Assembly (NCBI RefSeq): GCF_006569205.1
Contig: NZ_VIGD01000001.1
Location: 235,065 to 299,064 of the forward strand
Direction of reading: 5' to 3'
DNA: 64,000 nt
Origin: Ureibacillus terrenus
GTDB lineage: Bacteria; Bacillota; Bacilli; Bacillales_A; Planococcaceae
Position 1 is the stretch's first letter; each line of letters starts with the position of its first letter. The translations under genes were made by a program, and so were the position numbers. The notes under the pieces were generated by a model. It saw only the letters and a program-made list of their open reading frames with translations. It was not told the origin of the DNA and did no database searches. Of this stretch, positions 39,401-48,247 are shown piece after piece.

Positions 39401-39436
39401 AAAAAAGACCTAAAAGCAAACCGTCACTTTTAGATC
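39401..39436 (-). terminator. Terminator after prsW
   Basis: GATCTAAAAG pairs with CTTTTAGGTC (one G-U), followed by TTTTTT on the minus strand. Confidence 0.85.
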
Positions 39437-39440
39437 CCAG

Positions 39441-40115
39441 CTAAATTTTATTTTGTTCTATCAAATGCTTGATTAAATGTTCGTGGGCCAACTTCACTTT
39501 TTTCAAAGCAAACCACCATAAAAAAAGCATAAAAGGCGTCATTAAATAAATCCAATAATCTTCAAACACCAGGATAGAATTATAGGCAAAATGCAAAAAG
39601 AAAGGCGCCAATAATGAAAGTGCCAAATATTCCTTTGAATAATTCGTTTTCGTAAACTTGCTTTTCCCGAAATAATAGCCCATCACCACACCAAACAGGG
39701 CATGGCTGGAAACAGGAAGCAATGCGCGCATAAAGGCCGTATCAATCCCGAATGTCAACAAATAAAGAATGTTCTCCATTGTGGCAAATCCCAAAGATGC
39801 AGCTGCTCCATACAAAATGCCGTCATAAGGATCATCAAATTCCACATGCCGAAAAACAAAGGCAAAAATGATGAACCACTTAAAAAATTCTTCCAACGCA
39901 CTTGAAAAAACGGCATTGAGGAGAAATGGATTCGAAATGAGACTTTCTTCCTGCATGACATGCTGAATAAACATGATGGGAAAAGTGATCAACAATCCAA
40001 AAATAAATGTCCGAAAAAGCGTTTTGCGAGGTTCCGTCTCCATCTGGTTTCGCAAATAGAAATAACTGAACAGTGCACAACCTGGAGCAATCGCAGCAGA
40101 AAGTAAAATAATCAA
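39441..40115 (-). CDS. prsW: PrsW-type intramembrane glutamic protease
   Basis: Multi-pass membrane protease. In B. subtilis PrsW makes the first cut in anti-sigma factor RsiW, activating sigma-W. Family motifs are visible: FSSALEEFFKW (glutamate pair), YGAAASLGFATMENILY and SSHALFGVVMGYY. A TTG at 40115 is preferred: AAGGGAG lies 8 nt upstream and the resulting MIILLSAAIAPG aligns with the B. subtilis N-terminus. The frame extends upstream to 40142. rsiW itself is not in the window. Confidence 0.93.
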   Translation of the reverse strand: MIILLSAAIAPGCALFSYFYLRNQMETEPRKTLFRTFIFGLLITFPIMFIQHVMQEESLISNPFLLNAVFSSALEEFFKWFIIFAFVFRHVEFDDPYDGILYGAAASLGFATMENILYLLTFGIDTAFMRALLPVSSHALFGVVMGYYFGKSKFTKTNYSKEYLALSLLAPFFLHFAYNSILVFEDYWIYLMTPFMLFLWWFALKKVKLAHEHLIKHLIEQNKI

Positions 40116-40200
40116 TATCGACGCTCCCTTCCTTATCAACACTATTTTATAGTATTACAGGATGTTTTTAAAGATTGGGGAAATAAATTTTCTGAACTTT

Positions 40201-40230
40201 AAAAAAAGCGGCGTGAAATGATGCCGCTTT
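40201..40230 (-). terminator. Terminator after the FAH-family gene
   Basis: AAAGCGGCATCA and a matching GCCGCTTT arm form a strong stem, followed by TTTTTTT on the minus strand. Confidence 0.85.
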
Positions 40231-40252
40231 GATCATCTTTTTGGAACAGGCC

Positions 40253-41215
40253 TTATTTCGACAGTCTTCTCTCCAAAACCACTTCATTCCGTTGGGTTCC
40301 CAAATGAATTCCGCCTGCGCCGTAAATGGTCGCTTCCACCATGTCGCCCTCTTTTAAATATTTACATGAATCGTGCCGGTCAATAATGTTTTTCTTTTCG
40401 TCATAACCGGTGCTTAAACTTGATAGCAAGGACATTTCATCCTGGGAAAACTGCATCGCCACACCGCCCGGAGTCCCTGTCAACAATAAATCCCCCGGCG
40501 AAAGGTCCATCACTTGCGCCAACTCATTCAATGTTTCAACCGGCTTATACAGCAACTGGCTGGTATTCGCCTTTTGCCGAATTTCCCCGTTCACCGATAA
40601 TTCCAGTTCCAATTGGAATATTTCATGGATTTCATCGGGTTCCGGCACATACACATAAGGACCAACCGGACAAAAAGTACGGAAACTTTTCCCTTTCAAC
40701 CATTGATGCTCCAAAAATTGTATATCCCTCGCGGAAACATCATTCGCAATGGTTACGCCCAGAATATATTCATGCAAATTATCTTCTTCGATCCTGGAAC
40801 ATGGATGAATCTCTTTTTTCAAAACAATCGCCAATTCAATTTCGTAATCCAATAATTTTACCCTTTCCGGCTTCACAATCGGATCATAAGGGCCGGAAAT
40901 GGAACTTGCCGCTTTGGAAAAAATTAAATTAAAAGGCGGCTTTTGAACATCCACTCCCGTTTCTTCACGATGGCTGGAATAATTGACTCCCTGGCAAATA
41001 ATTGCATTTGGGGTAACGGGCGCAACCAGCTTCACCTCATTGATTGAAAAACTGTTGTCCTTTTGTTTTTCGGTGATTTCCCGAAGATCATTCAAATAGT
41101 GGCGCATCAGTTCCTGCAACGTATTGACATTGGAAACCGGAATGATCTGATCATCTTCTTTTACTCCCCAGAACATTTCTCCCATTTTTTCAAAACGAAC
41201 AAGATAAATCCCCAT
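40253..41215 (-). CDS. Fumarylacetoacetate hydrolase-family protein
   Basis: The 320-residue protein has a divergent N-terminal part (1-65) and a typical FAH C-terminal domain. VNYSSHREETG, DYEIELAIVLKKE and ANDVSARDIQ carry the acidic metal ligands, and GDLLLTGTPGGVA completes the fold. Members split C-C bonds or decarboxylate beta-keto acids in aromatic degradation, or act as oxaloacetate decarboxylases. The substrate cannot be read from the sequence. No catabolic partners lie nearby. It has its own GAGGTG ribosome site and terminator. Confidence 0.88.
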   Translation of the reverse strand: MGIYLVRFEKMGEMFWGVKEDDQIIPVSNVNTLQELMRHYLNDLREITEKQKDNSFSINEVKLVAPVTPNAIICQGVNYSSHREETGVDVQKPPFNLIFSKAASSISGPYDPIVKPERVKLLDYEIELAIVLKKEIHPCSRIEEDNLHEYILGVTIANDVSARDIQFLEHQWLKGKSFRTFCPVGPYVYVPEPDEIHEIFQLELELSVNGEIRQKANTSQLLYKPVETLNELAQVMDLSPGDLLLTGTPGGVAMQFSQDEMSLLSSLSTGYDEKKNIIDRHDSCKYLKEGDMVEATIYGAGGIHLGTQRNEVVLERRLSK

Positions 41216-41330
41216 AAGACACCTCTTTCAAAATTGTTAATTGCTTCCATTCTTAAAGAGAATTGTAAATATGATAAAACATATTTTCAATATTTTTCGA
41301 AAAATAAGTGGATATAGGTTTTTTCGACGC

Positions 41331-41370
41331 AAAAAGAGCGGACTGGGAAGGCCTTTCCCAATCCGCTCTT
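41331..41370 (-). terminator. Terminator after ypdA
   Basis: AAGAGCGGATTGGGAAAGG and a near-perfect complement form a long GC-rich stem, followed by TTTTT on the minus strand. Confidence 0.9.
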
Positions 41371-41381
41371 CTCCGGAAGGA

Positions 41382-42374
41382 TTATACACGCTCATTGTTG
41401 GTTACATAGTTTCTTTTTTTCTCAATCGCCTTTGCAATATAGGCCCCATGGAATCTTCCGTTTTCAATGAAAATTTCATTGGCGTTATTGCCGGCAGCAA
41501 GCACCCCTGCAATGAACAAATTTTCGATATTCGATTCCATTGTGTCCGGATCATATGTAGGTCTGCCTGTTTCGTCATCAATCGTGACGCCCATTTTTCG
41601 GATGAATTCATGATCCGGATGATAGCCGGTCATCGCGAAGACGAAATCATTTTTAATGACAGTTTCTTTCCCTTCGATATTTAAAACGACTTCTTTTTCC
41701 CGGATCTCTTTCACTGTTGTATTGAACAGCATCGTGACATAACCATTTCGGATGAGAGATTGAAATTCCGGCAAAATCCAAGGCTTGATGCTAGGGGAGA
41801 AATCGCTGCCACGATAAGCGACCGTCACGCGAGCCCCGGCCTTTTGCAATTCCATTGCCGCATCGACCGCTGAATTTTTTCCGCCCACAACCAGAACATC
41901 CGTATCAAAATAAGGATGGGCTTCTTTAAAATAATGGAATACTTTTGGCAAATCTTCGCCGGGAACATCCATATAATTCGGATGATCGTAATAGCCGGTT
42001 GCAAGAACTACATAAGGTGTTTCATATTGGGCTTTATCGGATTCGACAACAAATAATCCGTCCGGGCGTTTTTCCACAGAAAGCACTTTTTCAAAACGAT
42101 TCACATGGATATTTTTCAGTTTTACCACTTCACGATAATAGGCAAGAGCCTGGTTTCTCGTCGGTTTCCGTTGCTCCGTAATAAACGGGACATCGCCAAT
42201 CGCCAACCGGTCGCTTGTAGAATAGAACGTTTGGTGAGTCGGAAAATGATAAAGGGCGTTTACGATATTCCCCTTTTCGATGACCACCGGCTTCAAACCG
42301 ATTTTTTGCAGTTCAATCGCCGCCGACAAACCACAAGGGCCCCCTCCGACAATAATTGCGTCTACTTTCTGCAT
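41382..42374 (-). CDS. ypdA: Bacillithiol disulfide reductase YpdA
   Basis: FAD/NADPH-dependent reductase of oxidised bacillithiol (BSSB), based on work in S. aureus and B. subtilis. The FAD loop VGGGPCGLSAA lies near residue 10, the NADPH loop VVGGKNSAVDAA near 163-174, and LFIAGVLAAGNNANEIFIE near the end. It lacks the CxxC of thioredoxin reductases, as expected. The ATG at 42374 has AAGGAG 9 nt upstream. It pairs functionally with bshA in this window. Confidence 0.94.
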   Translation of the reverse strand: MQKVDAIIVGGGPCGLSAAIELQKIGLKPVVIEKGNIVNALYHFPTHQTFYSTSDRLAIGDVPFITEQRKPTRNQALAYYREVVKLKNIHVNRFEKVLSVEKRPDGLFVVESDKAQYETPYVVLATGYYDHPNYMDVPGEDLPKVFHYFKEAHPYFDTDVLVVGGKNSAVDAAMELQKAGARVTVAYRGSDFSPSIKPWILPEFQSLIRNGYVTMLFNTTVKEIREKEVVLNIEGKETVIKNDFVFAMTGYHPDHEFIRKMGVTIDDETGRPTYDPDTMESNIENLFIAGVLAAGNNANEIFIENGRFHGAYIAKAIEKKRNYVTNNERV

Positions 42375-42444
42375 GACAAACAACTCCTTAATTATTTAAA
42401 AAAACTACTATTTTATATTATAACGCGAATTGTCAATCCTTTGT

Positions 42445-43203
42445 TCAATATGAAGAGCGAAAGTTTAAGCAAATAATGTGGCACTCCGGTTTTGCCCCCA
42501 ATCGCAACGGAAGCATCGTTGTCCCATAACCGTTGCTGACAAGGATATATGTGCCTTCTTGAACGGTCAATGAACCTTTTGGATAAATGCCAAACGGGCC
42601 TAACCGAATTTGCCCCCCATGGTAATGTCCTCCCAAACAAACATCCGCATGGAAATTTTTCATGCTTGAAAACAGAACGGGATTGTGGGATACAAAAATG
42701 ACTTTATCTTGGGGACGGCATTTTTTAAAGGCCAATTCCGGACGGGCATTGCTTGTCGAAACATCATCAACGGCGCTCAGCCAACATCGATTCACCATGC
42801 CCGGCAATAAAACCGCATCATTTTCCACAATTTGGACACCCGTCTCTTGAAAAATCTTCCTTAGACGCTCCTCCCCGACTTCCCGGTCGTTATTTCCCCA
42901 GACAAAATAGACGGGAGCCAATGATTGCAAAAGGCGAAGATTCCGATAAATTTTTGAGATAGGGGTCCTCTTGTCCGCCAAATCTCCGCCAATAATCACC
43001 GCATGGATCGGTTCTTTAATGTTTTGGATCATTTTCTTGTTAATGGATCGTGTATGAATATCAGATATAAAAAAAATTGTAAATTTTTCTTTCTTTCCCT
43101 CTATCGGAATCTCATGGCGAACAACATGATTTTCAAACGCTTTTTTCATCATAAAAAGGAACATTCCGGTGCAAAAAATGAAAAATGCAGTCAATCCCAA
43201 CAT
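42445..43203 (-). CDS. ypbG: Membrane-anchored metallophosphoesterase YpbG
   Basis: An N-terminal hydrophobic anchor (about 1-20) is followed by a calcineurin-like phosphoesterase domain with the metal motifs FISDIHT, GGDLADK, WGNNDREV, VSHNP and GGHYHGGQ. Members hydrolyse phosphoesters or phospholipid-type substrates; the substrate here is unknown. It corresponds to B. subtilis ypbG by position next to ypbE and recQ. Confidence 0.88.
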   Translation of the reverse strand: MLGLTAFFIFCTGMFLFMMKKAFENHVVRHEIPIEGKKEKFTIFFISDIHTRSINKKMIQNIKEPIHAVIIGGDLADKRTPISKIYRNLRLLQSLAPVYFVWGNNDREVGEERLRKIFQETGVQIVENDAVLLPGMVNRCWLSAVDDVSTSNARPELAFKKCRPQDKVIFVSHNPVLFSSMKNFHADVCLGGHYHGGQIRLGPFGIYPKGSLTVQEGTYILVSNGYGTTMLPLRLGAKPECHIICLNFRSSY

Positions 43204-43225
43204 ATCATACCCCTCTCGGCAAAAA

Positions 43226-43258
43226 CAAAAAGACGTGGTGGGTTACCATCGTCTTTTC
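43226..43258 (-). terminator. Terminator after ypbE
   Basis: AAAGACG with GGT and their complements form a stem with one bulge, followed by TTTTTG on the minus strand. Confidence 0.65.
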
Positions 43259-43299
43259 AAGCCACTGGCATACATTAATGTATAATATTTTATAGAATT

Positions 43300-44022
43300 T
43301 TATTCCGGAATGACAAGCGTTTGTCCAGGGGTGATGATATCGGAAGACAAATGATTCGCTCTTTTAATTTTTTCAACACCGCTGATTGGATCGCTATAGT
43401 ATCGCTTCGCAATACGGAATAACGTTTCATTTGCACTGACAGTATGTATTTTTGTTTTTGGCTGGGACGGAGCAGGTGTTTTTGGTTCTTGTGGCGTATT
43501 GTTTTCGGCTTTCTTTGGAGTTTCTTTTTTTTCGGCCGGTTTAGTTGCGGTATGATTTTCCGTTTCGTTATTGCCGTTTTTTTCCAACTGTTCATGTTTT
43601 GCTTCTTTTTTTGCTGCCTGTTCTTTGGACTCGTTATTGCCTTCTTTTTCTGCAGCCTGCTCTTTGGATTGCTCATCGCCCTCTTTTTCAGCCTTTGGAG
43701 CCGATTCTTTCTTTTCGTTTACTTCCGCTTTTTTCTCTGTATTTTTGGATGATACCGCATGATTCCGTTCCACTTCCACCAAATTTTCATCCTCTTTGTC
43801 CACCGAAACTTCCTCTTCCGGATTCCAAAAGAACCATACGTAAATTAAAATGACTAACGGGATTCCGATCAAAATGAACGTTAAATTTCTTAATAATGCC
43901 ATTTCTTTCGGCTTCTTCATTTTTTTGCGGCGCTCGCTGCGGCTCAGTCTTGTTTTTTCATCATTTAATTCTATCGATTGGCGGTGTTCTTCTATTTTTT
44001 TGCGATAATCTTTCCCGTTCAT
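43300..44022 (-). CDS. ypbE: LysM-domain membrane protein YpbE
   Basis: A basic cytoplasmic N-terminus (1-45) is followed by one transmembrane segment (about 46-66) and a long Glu/Lys-rich linker with degenerate repeats of the SKEQAAEKEG type. A C-terminal LysM peptidoglycan-binding domain follows (HTVSANETLFRIAKRYYSDP ... PGQTLVIPE). It is predicted to tether the membrane to the wall. Its place between ypbG and recQ matches ypbE. Confidence 0.86.
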   Translation of the reverse strand: MNGKDYRKKIEEHRQSIELNDEKTRLSRSERRKKMKKPKEMALLRNLTFILIGIPLVILIYVWFFWNPEEEVSVDKEDENLVEVERNHAVSSKNTEKKAEVNEKKESAPKAEKEGDEQSKEQAAEKEGNNESKEQAAKKEAKHEQLEKNGNNETENHTATKPAEKKETPKKAENNTPQEPKTPAPSQPKTKIHTVSANETLFRIAKRYYSDPISGVEKIKRANHLSSDIITPGQTLVIPE

Positions 44023-44134
44023 ATGGCACCTCCATCTTACTTATTTTATTATGACGAAAAGAGAAGAAAAAGTAAATGAGGGGGCCTTTCTATTTTCAGA
44101 GATTTTTGCCGGAAATAAGAATATTGTTATATTT

Positions 44135-45577
44135 TCAGTCAGTTCCCAGCAAAATTTGTCGCAACCTGATCTGCCATGTAAATGTTTTTTTCTTCAAATG
44201 GGTTTCTGTCCTTGGCAATAGGAACTCTCCATAATCGATTCCGCAATGTTCGCAACAATGTTCCGGTTTTCGCTCCAGCTTTTGCCCGAAGTAATGCACC
44301 AGCTGCTCCCGAATGCATCCTTCGCTTTTAATAATGGATAACATGTCATTGATGGAGCGGTATTTCTCCATGACCATTTGCCGGAAAATCGATTTCACTT
44401 GTTCTTTTGGATAAAGGCCCATCCAATAGTGCAGCACCCGAAAAGATGTTTCCGAAATCAACCCATTGTGCATCATTTCTTTCGGATGTATGTTTCTTCT
44501 CACGTATTCATCGTATAACTCCATCTGGGCTTCATTCGGCAAGTCTTCCCCCGCAATGAAACGGACCACTTCTTCGTCCCCATCTGAGTACAGCAGAATG
44601 GCAACGGCATCCTTCCCGTCACGGCCGGCCCTTCCAACTTCCTGCATGTAATCCGCCACGTTTGATGGCATCGTATCATGGATGATTTGCCGTACATCCG
44701 CTTTATGAACTCCCATGCCAAAAGCGTTTGTAGCAACGATCCAATCCAAAGCGCCCTCTATAAATTGCTGCTGGATAAATTGGCGGTCTTCCGCATCTTT
44801 GCCGCCATGATAAGATGAAGCGGAAAGACCGAGTTCCAATAAGAGCGATGCGATTTCATCCGTTCTTTTTCTGGAACGGGTATAGATGATGCCCGGCCCT
44901 TGCGTATGGGATACATGGTTCAGAAGCCATTGCGTTTTTTCTTCTTTTGATGGAAAGATTTTTTTGCCATATCGGATATTGGGACGATCGACGGAATGAA
45001 TATATTCAAACGGTTCTTTCATCTTTAAAAATCGGCGTATGTCTTCAAGCACCTTTTCCGTCGCTGTCGCAGACAAGGCCAAAACCGGAGGACGGTTTTC
45101 TTTCAATACGTCCCCGATTTTCAGATAATCCGGGCGAAAATCGAACCCCCATTGGGAAATGCAATGGGCCTCATCCACAACAATGAGCGCCAGTTCCAAT
45201 TGGTTCAGCCTGTTTTTGACCTGCGGCTGCACCAGCATTTCCGGTGAAATAAAAATAAAACGAAAGTTGTGCAAAGAATTCATGACATGCTGTTTTTGCT
45301 GCCGGTTCAAAAAAGAATTGAGGGCGACTGCCCGTTTCTCTCCAAACTGTTTCATTTGGTCCACCTGGTCCTGCATAAGGGAAAGCAGAGGAGAAATAAT
45401 TAATACCGGTTTGTTCAATATGTATGCCGGCAGCTGGTAACATAGGGATTTCCCCATGCCGGTCGGAAGCAAAGCAATGGTATCCCTTCCATTTAATAAT
45501 TGTTCGATCACTTCCTTTTGGCCGGGCCGGAATGATGGGTAGCCGAAATGTTTTTGCAGCAGCTGTTCTAATTGCAT
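44135..45577 (-). CDS. recQ: RecQ-family ATP-dependent DNA helicase
   Basis: 3'-5' DNA helicase of recombinational repair. Walker A LLPTGMGKSLCYQLPA lies near residue 36, the DEAH box VVDEAHCISQWG at about 135 and motif VI QEVGRAGRDGK. A zinc-binding C-terminal part has CIREQL ... CCEHCGI. At 480 residues it lacks an HRDC domain, so it corresponds to the short RecQ/RecS (YpbC) form of B. subtilis. It overlaps ypbB by 10 nt. Confidence 0.93.
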   Translation of the reverse strand: MQLEQLLQKHFGYPSFRPGQKEVIEQLLNGRDTIALLPTGMGKSLCYQLPAYILNKPVLIISPLLSLMQDQVDQMKQFGEKRAVALNSFLNRQQKQHVMNSLHNFRFIFISPEMLVQPQVKNRLNQLELALIVVDEAHCISQWGFDFRPDYLKIGDVLKENRPPVLALSATATEKVLEDIRRFLKMKEPFEYIHSVDRPNIRYGKKIFPSKEEKTQWLLNHVSHTQGPGIIYTRSRKRTDEIASLLLELGLSASSYHGGKDAEDRQFIQQQFIEGALDWIVATNAFGMGVHKADVRQIIHDTMPSNVADYMQEVGRAGRDGKDAVAILLYSDGDEEVVRFIAGEDLPNEAQMELYDEYVRRNIHPKEMMHNGLISETSFRVLHYWMGLYPKEQVKSIFRQMVMEKYRSINDMLSIIKSEGCIREQLVHYFGQKLERKPEHCCEHCGIDYGEFLLPRTETHLKKKTFTWQIRLRQILLGTD

Positions 45578-46608
45578 ACCGTTTCACCTCTTACCAATGC
45601 AAGGCGCAATTGAAAATATGATAAATGGGGCAATGCCTCGTGAAGGAATTTCAATTTTTTTGACTGGTAATGTTGAACCGCTTTGAGCACTTGTTCTATA
45701 TCTTCCCTTTTGATAAATCGTTCGATCGGGAACGACGGATCGTTGATGGCCAACTCAACCAAATGGTCTTCAATTGTGCTTTTCTTTAATTTCCGAATTC
45801 GGCTGATTTGCTCAATCGAATATCCTTGCCTGAAAAGAAGAACCGTATGGTAGGCAGATTCCGTCAAAGGAACCTCCACCCGGATATCTTGAGCCATCTC
45901 AAATAAATATGGATATTGCCCTTTGCCAACCAAAATTTCATTGAGCCATTGGTGAAGGCAAGCCACATACATGATCTGGACATCCAATTCAGGCATCTCC
46001 AATTCCCTGCTGATTTGCTCCCAGGTGAAGCCGGGCATACGGATGCCGGTTAAGCGCTTTACCACAATTTCCTTTGCCTGCTCGCTGATTTTGGCTCTTC
46101 CCAGGCTTTGCAACATTTCATCGTACAGATTATGGGCGAGAAGACCTGATTTGTAATGATTTTTTATTAAAAAACTCCGAACCCATTGCTGTACGCTTTC
46201 ATCCTTTTGGATCGGATTAAAGGACATCACTTCTTCCCGCGCATGGGATAAGCTTTGTACGATTAAAGAGAGCCTTGAGAAAAAAATATGTTCATTTCCC
46301 CTATATTGCCAGCCGTTTAAAGGCAAAGGCTCATGTTGCCGGAGAAACCGTAATCCCTTTTCGGTCAGTTGAAAACTCTTCTTTGTTATGTGGATGAAAT
46401 GTTGTTCAACAAGATTTTGAATTTCTTCATCATATTTATTTCTTGAAAGTTTTGGAAGAATGCCAAAGTATGGATGCAAGCGGAAGATGCCCACATCCTG
46501 TATCGTTTGTCCGGAACGTTTTCCTTTCAGCAGATGATACGGGGAAGAAATGGTCCGTTCTTTTTGTAGAATTTTTAAAATATCTAAGACTAAATACCGA
46601 AATATCAA
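45568..46608 (-). CDS. ypbB: YpbB-like helix-turn-helix protein
   Basis: The 346-residue protein ends in a helicase-associated HTH-type region (GYSIEQISRIRKLKKSTIEDHLVELAI), the hallmark of YpbB. It is coupled to recQ by overlap, an arrangement conserved in Bacillales. A role with RecQ is likely but unproven. Confidence 0.85.
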   Translation of the reverse strand: MIFRYLVLDILKILQKERTISSPYHLLKGKRSGQTIQDVGIFRLHPYFGILPKLSRNKYDEEIQNLVEQHFIHITKKSFQLTEKGLRFLRQHEPLPLNGWQYRGNEHIFFSRLSLIVQSLSHAREEVMSFNPIQKDESVQQWVRSFLIKNHYKSGLLAHNLYDEMLQSLGRAKISEQAKEIVVKRLTGIRMPGFTWEQISRELEMPELDVQIMYVACLHQWLNEILVGKGQYPYLFEMAQDIRVEVPLTESAYHTVLLFRQGYSIEQISRIRKLKKSTIEDHLVELAINDPSFPIERFIKREDIEQVLKAVQHYQSKKLKFLHEALPHLSYFQLRLALVRGETVCN

Positions 46609-46638
46609 ATCAGAACCTCCAATTTTATGGTCTTAATG

Positions 46639-46667
46639 TTGAAAAGTCCTATAAACAGATTTAGAAT
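46639..46667 (+). promoter_or_regulatory. Sigma-A promoter of fer
   Basis: TTGAAA (46639-46644) and TAGAAT (46662-46667) are 17 nt apart, one mismatch each, 51 nt before the fer start. Confidence 0.65.
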
Positions 46668-46703
46668 AATATAGAAGCTTTAACATGGAAGCCCGATAGA
46701 TAA

Positions 46704-46967
<264 letters not shown>

Positions 46968-46973
46968 AATAAA

Positions 46974-47003
46974 AAAAGGTGCATCGCTCCAGGATGCACC
47001 TTT
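46974..47003. terminator. Bidirectional terminator between fer and the convergent membrane-protein gene
   Basis: AAAGGTGCAT and ATGCACCTTT form a perfect 10-bp stem. The T run is strong on the minus strand and short on the plus strand. Confidence 0.8.
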
Positions 47004-47026
47004 CTTCGTTTCGGCATGAATTGTTT

Positions 47027-47701
47027 CTATGCATTTTGTTCCCGCATTTTCTTTAATAGGTAAGAAGCAAGCAGCAAGAAGCAGCCCATTCCAAATACTG
47101 TATAATAAGAAACTTCAAATGTCGGCCCGAAAGGCGGAACCGCAAATTTCACGATCAGACCGAGCGCAAACAACCCGCCGGCAATAATGGAATATAATAT
47201 TGTGATGCCTTTTCTCTTTTTTTGTTCCCGGAAGGTTCCATTCTTTAATATTTTTAAAACAATATAGATGAACATTACAATCGCTCCAACAAGGAGGATA
47301 CCGGATACGATTAAAGTTCCGGCATAAACGGTCTGGTCTTCTTTCTTAAAAAGGGGAAACAATCCTACGATTGCGAAGTACCAGCCAAAAAACGTAAACA
47401 AAATTTCTAAGGCAAATTCCATTTGATGTTTCCACGATTCTTTCGGCAAAGCGGCAAGAATTTCATCCGCCAACTCTTTCGGATTTTTCCCGAACACTGT
47501 TTCCGCCGTTTTTCCTTCTTTCTGCGCCTCCAATAAATGATCCAGCATCTCAAGCAACACTTCTTCCACAGCCCGTTCATCCTTCGATAAATTCGCACGG
47601 ATGTATACAAGTAAATCTTCATAATATTTTTTATTTTCGGGCAATAACAGCTCCCTTTTTTCATTGTTTTGTTGAATCAGTTCCTTTATCGGAATTTTCA
47701 T
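47027..47701 (-). CDS. Membrane protein (DUF1129/DUF1048-like) paired with a PadR regulator
   Basis: The 224-residue protein has a soluble helical N-terminus (about 1-90) with a conserved-looking YEDLLVYIRANLSKDERAVEEVLLEMLDHL. Four hydrophobic segments follow (about 95-120, 127-150, 165-185, 195-215). Membrane proteins of this kind are commonly encoded next to PadR-like repressors in Firmicutes. The exact family and function are not certain. It overlaps padR by 4 nt, so the two are one unit. Confidence 0.75.
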   Translation of the reverse strand: MKIPIKELIQQNNEKRELLLPENKKYYEDLLVYIRANLSKDERAVEEVLLEMLDHLLEAQKEGKTAETVFGKNPKELADEILAALPKESWKHQMEFALEILFTFFGWYFAIVGLFPLFKKEDQTVYAGTLIVSGILLVGAIVMFIYIVLKILKNGTFREQKKRKGITILYSIIAGGLFALGLIVKFAVPPFGPTFEVSYYTVFGMGCFLLLASYLLKKMREQNA

Positions 47702-48024
47702 GTTTCATCACTCCCTAATATTGTTTCAATAGATGAAGACAAAACTTTCCATTCTTTCCGGATTTCCTTGAGCGCCTCTTTTCCCTTTTCGGTAATGAAA
47801 TAATATTTGCGGTCGGGCCCCGAATCGGAAGCCCTCATTTCGCCGACAATAAATCCATTTTTTTGAAGGCGCAACAATACCGGATAAATGGTCCCTTCAC
47901 TGACCGCCAAACCGGCCTGTTCCAGTTTTTTCGAAAGCTCATAGCCATAAACTTCGTATTTTTCGATAATTGCCAAAATACAGCCATCCAGAACCCCTTT
48001 TAACAACTGGCTTCGTATGGACAA
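47698..48024 (-). CDS. PadR-family transcriptional regulator
   Basis: Winged-helix repressor of about 108 residues. The N-terminal wHTH has QLLKGVLDGCILAIIEKYEVYGYELSKKL and SEGTIYPVLLRLQKNGFI, with the beta wing DSGPDRKYYFITEKGKEAL. A TTG at 48024 is preferred: GGGGTG lies 6 nt upstream, and family members start MSIRSQLLKG. Three operator-like palindromes lie just upstream, suggesting autorepression. Confidence 0.88.
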   Translation of the reverse strand: MSIRSQLLKGVLDGCILAIIEKYEVYGYELSKKLEQAGLAVSEGTIYPVLLRLQKNGFIVGEMRASDSGPDRKYYFITEKGKEALKEIRKEWKVLSSSIETILGSDET

Positions 48025-48075
48025 ATATGTCACCCCGCATTTAGTGATGAGAATCAGGAATCATATTCCAATGAA

Positions 48076-48158
48076 ATATCTTGCATTGCAAGATATTGAC
48101 CGGTTATCTACCTTGCATTACAAAGTATCTATTTTCACTATATTGTATTGCAAAATAG
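48076..48158. promoter_or_regulatory. Three tandem PadR-type operator palindromes
   Basis: Box 1 (48076-48096) is a perfect palindrome, ATATCTTGCA-T-TGCAAGATAT. Box 2 is centred at 48118 (TTGCATTACAA) and box 3 at 48148 (TTGTATTGCAA with CTATA/AATAG flanks). Centre spacings are 32 and 30 bp, about three helical turns each. Similar palindromes are known for PadR-type regulators. The nearest is ~50 bp from the padR start, and box 3 lies ~20 bp before the fabI -35. Confidence 0.6.
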
Positions 48159-48174
48159 TTGTCAATAGTTATTA

Positions 48175-48203
48175 TTGATTTTTCTTGCAATTGCTGTTAA
48201 TAT
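48175..48203 (+). promoter_or_regulatory. Candidate sigma-A promoter of fabI
   Basis: TTGATT (48175-48180) and TAATAT (48198-48203) are 17 nt apart, 44 nt before the fabI start. Confidence 0.45.
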
Positions 48204-48204
48204 T

Positions 48205-48221
48205 TTAGTAGTTGGTGCTAA
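48205..48221 (+). promoter_or_regulatory. FapR-like operator at the fabI start site
   Basis: A 17-bp inverted repeat, TTAGTA-N5-TGCTAA, lies over the expected transcription start of fabI. FapR represses fatty-acid genes, including fabI, in Bacillus by binding a 17-bp inverted repeat of this kind. The match is by inspection only. Confidence 0.5.
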
Positions 48222-48247
48222 TAACTGATGTTAAAGGAGTCAAGTCC

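Noticed and set aside
39155..39433. 92-codon plus-strand frame between sleB and prsW
   Set aside because: It runs through two terminator hairpins and the candidate sigma-G promoter and has no protein-like composition.
43290..43676. 128-codon frame overlapping ypbE in another frame
   Set aside because: A by-product of the A-rich repeats coding for Glu and Lys in the YpbE linker.
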